Below, piece after piece: positions 16,152-23,227 of a DNA stretch of 34,391 nucleotides; positions within the stretch are counted from its first letter, which is position 1, and each line of letters starts with the position of its first letter. Under the pieces are notes generated by a model that did no database searches, was not told the origin of the DNA, and worked only from the letters and a program-made list of their open reading frames with translations. The DNA is from an uncultured Lachnospiraceae bacterium (GTDB lineage Bacteria > Bacillota > Clostridia > Lachnospirales > Lachnospiraceae). The translations under genes and the position numbers were made by a program. The DNA is taken from NCBI GenBank assembly GCA_900316625.1, contig ONDO01000018.1, positions 1-34,391 on the forward strand, in the 5' to 3' direction.

Positions 16152-17087
16152 ATGACTCTTCAACAGATTCGATATGTCATTACGATTGCAGAAAAGGGCT
16201 CTATGAATAAGGCCTCGGAGACACTGTTCGTGTCCCAGCCCACGCTCACCAGCGCTATCCGTGAGTTAGAGATGGAAATCGGAATTACCATCTTCATCCG
16301 TACCAGCCGTGGCGTCTTCCTTACCGCGGAAGGTGAAGAGTTCCTTGCGGATGCGAGACAGCTCTTCCAGGAATATCAATGGATCAACGATAAGTATTCG
16401 GATGCCAAGACTGTCAGACAGAAGTTCTCTGTATCCACCCAGCATTACAGCTTCGTGGATAAGGCCTTTGTAGAGACCGTAAAGCAGTTCGGAACATCTT
16501 CCTTCGATTTCTCTATTCGGGAGGAAGAGACTGCACGCGTGATTCAGAATGTCCGCGAGATGCGCTCACAGATTGGCATTCTCTATGAATCTGATTACAA
16601 TCGTAAACTTCTCACCAAGCTTCTAAATGAAGGCGGTCTTGAGTTCCATCACCTGATTGACTGCAATGCATACGTCTACATCTGGAAAGGCCATCCGCTT
16701 GCTGAGGAAGAGTACATCACCTTCGAACAGCTGACAGATTACCCTTGCCTCTCTTTCGATCAGGGCAAGGATGCATCGAACTACCTGGCTGAGGAGATTC
16801 TGACAGAGAACGAATACCCCCGTGTGATCCACACCACGGACCGCGCCACCATGCTGAATCTGATGGTTGGCCTGAACGGCTACACCCTCTGCTCCGGTAT
16901 CATCTGCGAGGAACTGAACGGCAGTGATTACATCGCGGTTCCCTATAAGGGGGATGAAGAGAACATGAATGCCGTGATGGAGATCGGATATATCCAGAAG
17001 AAAGGATATGTTCAGAATCATATCGGACAGACCTTCCTTAAGGAAATCAAGAATTACCTGGGCATTCCGCTAGAAGACGAAGTTTGA
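16152..17087 (+). CDS. LysR-family transcriptional regulator
   Basis: This is a 311-residue regulator with an N-terminal winged helix-turn-helix (LQQIRYVITIAEKGSMNKASETLFVSQPTLTSAIRELE in outline, about 3-40) and a co-inducer domain (about 90-300). The ATG has AGAGG upstream. It is divergent from the cobalamin riboswitch operon and upstream of the two-cluster ferredoxin gene, from which a good terminator separates it. Its targets cannot be read from the sequence, and either neighbour is possible. Confidence 0.94.
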   Translation: MTLQQIRYVITIAEKGSMNKASETLFVSQPTLTSAIRELEMEIGITIFIRTSRGVFLTAEGEEFLADARQLFQEYQWINDKYSDAKTVRQKFSVSTQHYSFVDKAFVETVKQFGTSSFDFSIREEETARVIQNVREMRSQIGILYESDYNRKLLTKLLNEGGLEFHHLIDCNAYVYIWKGHPLAEEEYITFEQLTDYPCLSFDQGKDASNYLAEEILTENEYPRVIHTTDRATMLNLMVGLNGYTLCSGIICEELNGSDYIAVPYKGDEENMNAVMEIGYIQKKGYVQNHIGQTFLKEIKNYLGIPLEDEV

Positions 17088-17101
17088 AGACAAAGTTTAG
17101 G

Positions 17102-17132
17102 GAGAATGTGGTTTTTGCCACGTTCTCTTTTT
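17102..17132 (+). terminator. Intrinsic terminator after the LysR gene
   Basis: GAGAATGTGG pairs with CCACGTTCTC (one G-U) around a six-base loop, followed by a T-rich tract. Confidence 0.85.
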
Positions 17133-17242
17133 CTCTTTTCTGATAGGATAGCATTCATTAGGGGGTGCTTCGGAAATGTAGAGCAGCCCATAAGTATTGT
17201 GAATGTCTGGCCGTGGGCCCAGGCATAGAAAGAGGAGTAAAG

Positions 17243-18082
17243 ATGGTACGTCAGATTATCCATATTGATGAAGAAAAGTGTAATGGTTGTGGCCTCTGCG
17301 CAACAGCATGTCATGAAGGTGCGATTGACATTGTGGATGGCAAGGCAAAGCTCATGCGTGAGAATTTCTGTGATGGTTTTGGAGATTGTCTCCCCGGATG
17401 CCCGACCGGAGCAATTACTTTCGAACAGCGTGAAGCACCCGAATATGATGAAGCAGCGGTAAAGGAAGCACAGGAGAAGAAGGCATTAGATGAGAAGGGA
17501 AGAGAACTCTTCCGCGCAGCGACTCCTTTCCCTATGGGAGCACCTTCCGGAGTGCCCGGAGTGACTGCAGGTGCAGGTCTGCATCAGGGTGGCTGCCCTG
17601 GTTCCCGTACCATGACCATGCATAGAGAAGATGCACAGAGTGGCTGCCCTGGTTCCCGTATGGCCCAGTTTGCTCGCCAGGAAGAAGAGGTGGCACCAGC
17701 ATTTCGTCCTGTCTCCCGTCTCGAACAGTGGCCGGTACAGATTAAGCTTCTGCCCACCAGAGCTCCATTCTATGATGGAGCCAAGCTTCTTATCGCAGCA
17801 GACTGTACTGCCTATGCCTATGCAAACATGCATGAGCAGTTCATGAAGGGCAAGATCACCCTGATTGGCTGCCCCAAACTCGATGACATAGACTATTCCG
17901 ATAAGCTGACAGAGATTATTGCGAATAACGATATCAAGTCGGTAACCGTTGTTCGTATGGAAGTTCCCTGTTGCGGTGGTCTTCAGCATGCTGCAGAAGT
18001 TGCCCTTCAGAGATCTGGTAAGTTCATTCCCTGGCAGGTAGTTACCATCTCCAGAGATGGTGAGATTCTCGACAGATTTTAA
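17243..18082 (+). CDS. Two-cluster 4Fe-4S ferredoxin-domain protein with GCPGSR repeats
   Basis: This is a cytoplasmic iron-sulfur protein of 279 residues. The N-terminal ferredoxin domain has C13-x2-C16-x2-C19-x3-C23 and a second motif C43-x5-C49-x3-C53-P. A charged helix (65-92) and Gly/Pro linker lead to two copies of GCPGSR (117-122 and 134-139), then a C-terminal domain of about 110 residues with ADCTAYAYANMHEQF, IGCPKLDD and VPCCGGLQHAA. The ATG at 17243 has AGAGGAG upstream, and the open frame to 17165 is ignored. The extra Cys residues may bind another cluster or partner. The role is unknown to me beyond electron transfer or redox sensing. Confidence 0.85.
   Translation: MVRQIIHIDEEKCNGCGLCATACHEGAIDIVDGKAKLMRENFCDGFGDCLPGCPTGAITFEQREAPEYDEAAVKEAQEKKALDEKGRELFRAATPFPMGAPSGVPGVTAGAGLHQGGCPGSRTMTMHREDAQSGCPGSRMAQFARQEEEVAPAFRPVSRLEQWPVQIKLLPTRAPFYDGAKLLIAADCTAYAYANMHEQFMKGKITLIGCPKLDDIDYSDKLTEIIANNDIKSVTVVRMEVPCCGGLQHAAEVALQRSGKFIPWQVVTISRDGEILDRF
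17589..17660 (+). repeat. Exact 21 bp direct repeat encoding GCPGSR
   Basis: Copies at 17589-17609 and 17640-17660 are identical over 21 bases and exactly 51 bp (17 codons) apart. Synonymous positions are also identical, which suggests recent duplication or gene conversion rather than only protein-level selection. Confidence 0.85.
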
Positions 18083-18086
18083 TAAT

Positions 18087-18150
18087 GGCAGCCTTGCCTG
18101 TGATATATGTCTGTTTTCAGGACAGATTATCATGGGCAGGCTGCCTTTTT
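18087..18150 (+). terminator. Terminator after the ferredoxin gene
   Basis: A long stem with arms GGCAGCCT/AGGCTGCC extended by GCC/GGC and TGAT/ATCA pairing with a small bulge, then five T. It starts 5 nt past the stop codon. Confidence 0.85.
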
Positions 18151-18293
18151 CGTTGGAAAAGAAAATAGTCAGAATACCTTTTTGGCTTATGTTTGTAAGA
18201 TTATCAATCATTGGAATTATATTGTTAGTAATGCTTATTTTCCATAAGCCAATTATTGTTACTGTTAGGAGGTACTTAGCATATTTCTCATAA
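18132..18293 (+). CDS. Doubtful small membrane protein ORF
   Basis: A 53-codon frame encodes a basic N-terminus and a strongly hydrophobic helix (about 17-38), then VTVRRYLAYFS. The ATG lies inside the terminator stem and has no ribosome binding site. The frame is AT-richer than neighbouring genes. A shorter form from the internal Met20 is equally weak. I list it because hydrophobic-plus-basic small proteins are often missed, but spacer DNA is more likely. Confidence 0.2.
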   Translation: MGRLPFSLEKKIVRIPFWLMFVRLSIIGIILLVMLIFHKPIIVTVRRYLAYFS

Positions 18294-18320
18294 CCTAATG
18301 AGAACGGAAGGGCTTTAGCA

Positions 18321-18349
18321 ATGTCCGGCATATATCTTTAGCCGGACAT
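18321..18349. repeat. Perfect 9 bp inverted repeat upstream of the sucrose phosphorylase operator
   Basis: ATGTCCGGC and GCCGGACAT flank an 11-base loop, 13 bp before the perfect operator. There is no T run on either side, so a simple terminator is unlikely. It may be a regulator site or an insulating stem. Confidence 0.5.
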
Positions 18350-18361
18350 AATTTGTGAAAA

Positions 18362-18404
18362 AATATGTCAACCGGTTGACATATTGAATCAAAGTGACTA
18401 TTTA
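18362..18404 (+). promoter_or_regulatory. Perfect 24 bp operator overlapping the promoter of the kinase-sucrose phosphorylase operon
   Basis: The palindrome at 18362-18385 has core TGTCAACCGGTTGACA and flanking AATA/TATT arms with no mismatch. Its right half contains a consensus -35, TTGACA (18376-18381). A 17 bp spacer leads to TATTTA (18399-18404). A TATAAT at 18403 is too far away (21 bp) to pair with this -35. The same core lies at 7819-7836 with the same distance between its centre and the -35. A LacI-family repressor, probably the one encoded at 2314-3300, is the expected ligand. Confidence 0.85.
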
Positions 18405-18474
18405 TAATCATACAAAACATAAAGCCTATTGCTCAGCGAATATAGATGATTTTCATAGAAATGGAAGAAAACGT

Positions 18475-19425
18475 ATGTTACAGGAAAAGTTAGAAAAGCT
18501 CATTGCAGACAACAATCTCTCCATGCCTGAAGTTACACCCGATATCCCTCATGGTGATATGCCTGGTGATAAGGTTGAGATCGGCGAAGACCACATCAAG
18601 AAGGCAAACGTTATATTAAAGGCTCTGATTCCTATGATGGCAGAGCAGGCTAAGAAGGAGAACAAGAATAAGTTCGTTCTGACCGTTTGCGGTGGTTCCG
18701 GCGTAGGTAAGTCTGAGATCGCATCTCTTTTGTCTTACTACTTCAATCAGAACGGTATTGGTTCTTACACCATGTCCGGTGATAACTATCCTTTTCGTAT
18801 TCCTATGTATAACGATGCGGAACGTCTTCGTGTCTTCCGTTACGAGGGCATCCGGAAGATGCTCTCTGACGGTGTCTACACCGAAGAGCGTTTTAAGACA
18901 CTTCATGGTTTCATGAAGAATGGTGACGATGCGAACAAGAATCATGTTGCAGAGTATCCCTGGATGGCATCCTACCTCGAGGGTGGTCGTATGGGGCTTG
19001 AAGGCTATCTTGGAACTCCGAACGAGACCAACTTCAAGGAAGTAGAAGCTATCCTGAATCAGTTCAAGGCTGGCGATGAGAAGATCTTCATGAAGAGAAT
19101 GGGCCGTGAAGATACCGAACTCTGGTACTCTGAGATCGATTTCTCCGAAGTCAACGTGCTCATCATCGAGTGGACACACGGTAATAATGATTCTTTCACC
19201 GGTGTTGATATCCCCGTTCTTCTGAACTCCACCCCTGAGGAGACTCTTGCACACAGAAAGGCAAGAAACAGAGACGGCGCGATCGACAGCCCCTTCACCA
19301 CCATGGTTCTCGAGATCGAGCAGGAACTTCTGAAGAGCCAGGCTCACAAGGCTAAGATCATCATCTCCAAGGGCGGAGAACTCTGGAACTATGATGACTA
19401 CAAGGTAAATATGGGTCTCTGCTAA
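18475..19425 (+). CDS. P-loop kinase of unknown substrate, sucrose phosphorylase operon
   Basis: This is a 316-residue nucleotide-binding protein. After an N-terminal helical part (1-65), strand KFVLTVCGG leads into Walker A GGSGVGKS (73-80). MSGDNYPFR (100-108) resembles the substrate-Asp region of uridine kinase/phosphoribulokinase-type enzymes. VNVLIIEWTHGNN looks like their second acidic strand, and RKARNRDG may be a lid. The frame opens at a GTG at 18394 inside the promoter. The ATG at 18475 with GGAAG seven bases upstream is preferred. Similar proteins are often labelled adenylylsulfate kinase-like, but nothing here supports sulfate metabolism. Its place between a sugar operator and a sucrose phosphorylase suggests a sugar or sugar-phosphate substrate such as fructose or glucose 1-phosphate. 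This is inference only. Confidence 0.8.
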   Translation: MLQEKLEKLIADNNLSMPEVTPDIPHGDMPGDKVEIGEDHIKKANVILKALIPMMAEQAKKENKNKFVLTVCGGSGVGKSEIASLLSYYFNQNGIGSYTMSGDNYPFRIPMYNDAERLRVFRYEGIRKMLSDGVYTEERFKTLHGFMKNGDDANKNHVAEYPWMASYLEGGRMGLEGYLGTPNETNFKEVEAILNQFKAGDEKIFMKRMGREDTELWYSEIDFSEVNVLIIEWTHGNNDSFTGVDIPVLLNSTPEETLAHRKARNRDGAIDSPFTTMVLEIEQELLKSQAHKAKIIISKGGELWNYDDYKVNMGLC

Positions 19426-19488
19426 AGGAAGACCGGCTCTTTGTTCGAAGAGTTATCGCACTTGTGTGAATCGCTATGAGGTAGAAAA

Positions 19489-21168
19489 ATGGCTAAGAGA
19501 AATATAAGCAGCGGCCCTATGCTGAATGCATATCCTGACAGCATCGGCGGCACATTAGAAGATATCGTAAATGTACTGAAGACAGACGATGTTAGGGGAG
19601 CATTTGATTCCTTCTACATCCTTCCTTCCGTATTCAACACCGATCTGGATCGTGGATTCTCTGTGATCGATTATTCCATCAATGAAGAACTGGCTTCCCG
19701 CCAGGCCATTGAAGATATCAAGAATCTGGGTGTGAGCCTGAAGCTGGACTTCATCTTAAATCACCTGTCCGTTCTGTCTCCCCAGTTCCAGGACATCATT
19801 ACAAATGGTGAGAATTCCAAGTATAAGGACTTCTTCATCAACTGGAATAAGTTCTGGGAAGGCCATGGTCAGATGACCGAAGAAGGTTATATCCAGCCGG
19901 ATGCAGATATCATTAAGGATATGTTCTTCCGTAAGCCGGGACTTCCCATTCTCATGATCCGTTTCCCGGATGGTAAGGACGTTCCTTACTGGAACACCTT
20001 CTATCAGGAAGTTCGCTACGATAAGGTGGACGCACAGGATCTGATGAAGATGGCAAGACTTGCCGGAGAGAAGATGCAGTATATCACTGCTGAGATACTC
20101 TCTAAGAAGATCAATGCAGCTATCGATGAAGGAAAGACTCCTTCCGAGATGGACTTTGCAGGATACGAATCCTATCGGCAGCTTGTCGTCGACGGCCTCG
20201 AAGCAAACCGTAAGTATCTTGGTCAGATGGATCTGAATATCCAGTCTGATCTGGTTTGGGAATATTATGATACGGTTCTTAAGACTCTCGCTGAGTATGG
20301 TGCCCGCATTGTACGTCTGGATGCATTCGCATATGCACCCAAGGCACCCGGCGAAAAGAACTTCATGAACGAACCCGCAACCTGGGATACCCTGGAGAGA
20401 GTTCAGAAGATTGCTGATAAGTACAACCTTCAGCTTCTGCCTGAGATTCATGCATCCTACGGCGAGAAGACTTATGAGGTCCTTGCAGCTAAGGGTTACA
20501 TGACCTATGACTTCTTCCTTCCCGGCCTTCTCATTGACGCGCTCGAGAGCCATAACGGAGCGCATCTTGCTGATTGGGCGCGCGAGATGAAGGCGAATGG
20601 AATTGATACCGTTAATATGCTGGGCTGCCATGATGGTATTCCTCTTCTTGATCTGAAGGGAATTCTCGCTGAAGACCGTATCCAGAACCTGATCGACATC
20701 GTTGTCTCTCGTGGCGGATATGTTAAGGATCTTCATGGTGCCAAGAACATGTACTACCAGGTAAATGCCACGTATTATTCTGCTCTCGGCGAAGATGATA
20801 AGAAGATGCTCTTAGCACGTGCAATCCAGATGTTCATGCCCGGTAAGCCTCAGGTATGGTATCTTGACCTCTTCCAGGGCAAGAACGATCACGAAGCCGT
20901 GAAGCGCGCAGGCGCAGGCGGCCACAAGGAGATCAACCGTACCAATCTCTCTCCCGAAGATATCAAGGAGAGACTGACCTGGCCTTCCGTTCAGGAACAG
21001 CTTAAGCTCCTGAAGTTCCGTAAGGAATGCAAGGCATTCGGCTTCGATGCTGATTTTGATGTGACAGTGGATGGCGCTAACATGACCATGATCTGGTCTA
21101 AGGACGGCGCTAAGGCGACTCTGAAGGCCAACCTCGCTGATTACAGCTACGAGATCATCACCGAATAA
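19489..21168 (+). CDS. GH13_18 sucrose phosphorylase-like enzyme with an inserted helical segment
   Basis: Family members phosphorolyse sucrose (or a related glucoside) to glucose 1-phosphate. Features include ADSIG-like opening YPDSIGGTLED, LDFILNHLS, the nucleophile Asp278 in RIVRLDAFAYA, acid/base Glu319 in LLPEIHASYGEK, and GCHDGIP with Asp382. YQVNATYYSALG and EINR (481-484) match the C-terminal part. At 559 residues it exceeds the usual 480-510. About 65-70 extra residues (roughly 178-246) lie between the WNTF segment and the strand before the nucleophile. The loop after HDGIP that shapes the acceptor/phosphate site is shorter than in Bifidobacterium and Leuconostoc enzymes. Sucrose is likeliest given the operator, but sucrose 6-phosphate or another glucoside is possible. 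GAGGT precedes the ATG. Confidence 0.88.
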   Translation: MAKRNISSGPMLNAYPDSIGGTLEDIVNVLKTDDVRGAFDSFYILPSVFNTDLDRGFSVIDYSINEELASRQAIEDIKNLGVSLKLDFILNHLSVLSPQFQDIITNGENSKYKDFFINWNKFWEGHGQMTEEGYIQPDADIIKDMFFRKPGLPILMIRFPDGKDVPYWNTFYQEVRYDKVDAQDLMKMARLAGEKMQYITAEILSKKINAAIDEGKTPSEMDFAGYESYRQLVVDGLEANRKYLGQMDLNIQSDLVWEYYDTVLKTLAEYGARIVRLDAFAYAPKAPGEKNFMNEPATWDTLERVQKIADKYNLQLLPEIHASYGEKTYEVLAAKGYMTYDFFLPGLLIDALESHNGAHLADWAREMKANGIDTVNMLGCHDGIPLLDLKGILAEDRIQNLIDIVVSRGGYVKDLHGAKNMYYQVNATYYSALGEDDKKMLLARAIQMFMPGKPQVWYLDLFQGKNDHEAVKRAGAGGHKEINRTNLSPEDIKERLTWPSVQEQLKLLKFRKECKAFGFDADFDVTVDGANMTMIWSKDGAKATLKANLADYSYEIITE

Positions 21169-21212
21169 ACATTGAGTTCTTCGTAAATATAGATCGTTTC
21201 CAAATAAGGCAG

Positions 21213-21260
21213 AAAAATTCCCAGACCTTGAGCTGATCTTGCTCTCGGCCTGGGATTTTT
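21213..21260 (+). terminator. Terminator of the kinase-sucrose phosphorylase operon
   Basis: AAAAATTCCCAGACC pairs with GGCCTGGGATTTTT around a loop of about 18 bases, with the T run in the right arm. The A and T ends may allow use in both directions. Confidence 0.75.
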
Positions 21261-21373
21261 CTACGGATTGCTCTATATTTCCGAAGGAGTAACTCTGTCA
21301 AAAGGGATAATTTATTCTGAGAAGTAGTACTTGTTATACCGGTAATTCTGCTGCAGGAGAACTCCTTGTATGC

Positions 21374-22279
21374 TTATTCTGCTGCGGGAGTAGCCGGAGT
21401 GGTGTTGATGATGGGCTGTGAATCTTCCGGAACAACAACCAGGTTACCCTTGCCACCGATGTATTTCAGTGTGTCGTAGTAATGCTGCTTTAAGACCTTT
21501 TCGGTAAGAGAAGAATCGAGGATGGCATTGGCATCTGCTTCGCCCTGCGCATCGATCTTCTTGGTCTCAGCCTGGACCTTGGCGGTTTCCTGCTCGTTTA
21601 AGGCCTGCTGCTTTGCAATCTCAGCGGACTGAGCTTCTGCATATTTGCTGGTGATGGTTTCGGGATAACGAACATCCTGAACAGAAACCTGCTCGACATG
21701 AAGGCCATCCGCTTCCCACTTGTTCGCGAGTGCTTCCTGAACTGCCTTAGTGAACTGGCTACGATCGGTCAGCATTGTGATGGTGTCGTACTTTCCGGAT
21801 ACTTCGCGGGTTACAGAACGAACATCATTGGAGAGATAAGACTGGGTGTAGTTGGTCTGAGTGCCATAGTCAGCATAGAGCTGCTCGGCAGCGGAAGGAT
21901 CCAGAGAGTATACAACCTGGATGTCAATATCGGCAGAGGCACCGGACTTATCATTGATAGTAACATCAGGACCGTTGGCAGCACCGCCGTCATAACGGTA
22001 GTCGGCATCGCCATAGAAGTTGATCAGGTTGTTACGGGTATCATAGGAAACTTTGCTTACCCAGGGAGCCTTGAGATGAAGACCAGGTTCTGAAGTGGAA
22101 CCTAAGATCTTGCCGTCCCAGTTCTTCTGAACGATAGCTTCGCCGATGTCCTGTGTATAGAAACAGTGGCGAAGAATGATCAGTGCAAGGATTGCGATGA
22201 TTACTCCGATCACAAAGCCTTTGCCGATGCGTGGATTAAGATTTACGGTCTGACTTGCACCATTTTTGTTTTTAAACAT
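21374..22279 (-). CDS. SPFH/prohibitin-family membrane protein
   Basis: This is a membrane-anchored protein of 301 residues. It has a cytoplasmic start (MFKNKNGASQTVNLNPRIGKG), a membrane helix (about 22-37), then a prohibitin-like SPFH domain: GEAIVQKNWDGKI, EPGLHLKAPWVSKV, ADIDIQVVYSLDPSAAEQLYADYG, EVSGKYDTITMLTDRSQF. A coiled coil rich in Ala, Glu and Gln (about 210-255) and a Pro/Thr/Ala tail follow. The frame extends to 22357, but the ATG at 22279 has GAGGAGAG upstream. It is divergent from the lipoprotein gene and has no protease or NfeD neighbour. It is only distantly like the SPFH protein at 12627-13652. Confidence 0.91.
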   Translation of the reverse strand: MFKNKNGASQTVNLNPRIGKGFVIGVIIAILALIILRHCFYTQDIGEAIVQKNWDGKILGSTSEPGLHLKAPWVSKVSYDTRNNLINFYGDADYRYDGGAANGPDVTINDKSGASADIDIQVVYSLDPSAAEQLYADYGTQTNYTQSYLSNDVRSVTREVSGKYDTITMLTDRSQFTKAVQEALANKWEADGLHVEQVSVQDVRYPETITSKYAEAQSAEIAKQQALNEQETAKVQAETKKIDAQGEADANAILDSSLTEKVLKQHYYDTLKYIGGKGNLVVVPEDSQPIINTTPATPAAE

Positions 22280-22416
22280 AAGTGTTCTCTCCTCATGTAT
22301 ACGAAAATTAGTTACATGCCTTATGGTAACAGACTGCATCATAAATGCCATACCCAATTCATGATAATTAGAGTAAAATATATCGACAGATTTAGAGAAT
22401 TAACGAGGTGACTTAC

Positions 22417-23055
22417 TTGAAAAAATTAGTCCAGCTTATCGCATGCCTTATATTTATCACGGCCCTGTCTACAGGTTGTGGAGACAGTCAGAAAAATATC
22501 AGTGAGCTTCGTGGGCAGGAATCGACGGAGCCGGAAGGAAGCATAGAATACCTGCTGGATCACAGCACGTCGATCAGTCTGCAGTATGAGTATGATCTGG
22601 CACATGGCGGTGCGACCGGCAAGCAGTATACCCTGTCTCTTACGGGGGACCATGCGACCTTTACTTCTTATACAGAAGAGAATAAGAGGGGAATCTATCG
22701 GAGCAGTGACAGGAGTTTAGAGGAGTATGAGACCCTGATGAGGCTGATTCTGTCTTCCCATCCGACGCTCTGTGAACCGGAAGAAAGCCAGAAGGCAGCC
22801 GGGGCAGGGCAGGCGGACCAGAAAGAACAGGATGAAGAGGAAGATATCAACCGTGAAGATGATGAGTTAGAGAACCTTGAGGATGACGAGAAGGACCCTG
22901 TTCTGGATAAAGCTGTCGTAATCCTTGGAAGACTGACGGCAGACGGTCCGGAGGCAACTTATGTCTTCACGCCGGAAGACGATAGGGATATTAAGACCTA
23001 TATGAGAGAGATGAAGGACGACAGCGAGATCACTTCCTACAAGGCACTCTACTAA
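22417..23055 (+). CDS. Acidic lipoprotein of unknown function
   Basis: This is a probable surface lipoprotein of 212 residues. The signal peptide KKLVQLIACLIFITAL is followed by STGC with Cys21. An N-terminal domain (about 35-110) precedes a very acidic linker (about 120-160, rich in Glu, Asp and Gln) and a final segment AVVILGRLTADGPEATYVF. The frame opens at a GTG at 22408 that overlaps the ribosome binding site. The TTG at 22417, five to six bases after GAGGTG, is the better start. I do not recognise a family. A 13 bp tandem array begins one base after its stop codon. Confidence 0.75.
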   Translation: MKKLVQLIACLIFITALSTGCGDSQKNISELRGQESTEPEGSIEYLLDHSTSISLQYEYDLAHGGATGKQYTLSLTGDHATFTSYTEENKRGIYRSSDRSLEEYETLMRLILSSHPTLCEPEESQKAAGAGQADQKEQDEEEDINREDDELENLEDDEKDPVLDKAVVILGRLTADGPEATYVFTPEDDRDIKTYMREMKDDSEITSYKALY

Positions 23056-23056
23056 G

Positions 23057-23225
23057 GTCTTCCATTAAGAACTTCGGTTAGGGCCTTCAGTCAGGATCTT
23101 CGGTTAGGACTTTCAGTCAGGATCTTCGGTTAGGATCCTCGATTGGGACCTTCCGTTAGGATCTTCGGTTAGGGCCTTCAGTTAGGACCTTCAGTCAGGA
23201 TCTTCGGTTAAGGAATTCTTCCAGG
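23057..23225. repeat. 13 bp tandem repeat array, 12 copies
   Basis: Twelve consecutive 13 bp units (23057-23212) approximate ATCTTCGGTTAGG, with variants GCCTTCAGTCAGG, ACCTTCCGTTAGG and ACTTTCAGTCAGG, and then one degenerate unit. The middle TCGGTTA and TCAGTCA forms partly alternate, giving a 26 bp higher period. It fills almost the whole gap between two convergent genes. A 13 bp period is not a codon multiple, so it is not coding. Confidence 0.92.
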
Positions 23226-23227
23226 CC

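Noticed and set aside
18362-18385. Palindrome as a CcpA cre site
   Set aside because: It does not fit the 14 bp cre pattern TGNNANCGNTNNCA well. The 24 bp perfect symmetry and the shared copy in a LacI-containing operon point to a dedicated repressor.
18394-18474. N-terminal extension of the P-loop kinase from a GTG
   Set aside because: The GTG lies inside the promoter (before the -10) and has no ribosome binding site, whereas the ATG at 18475 has GGAAG.
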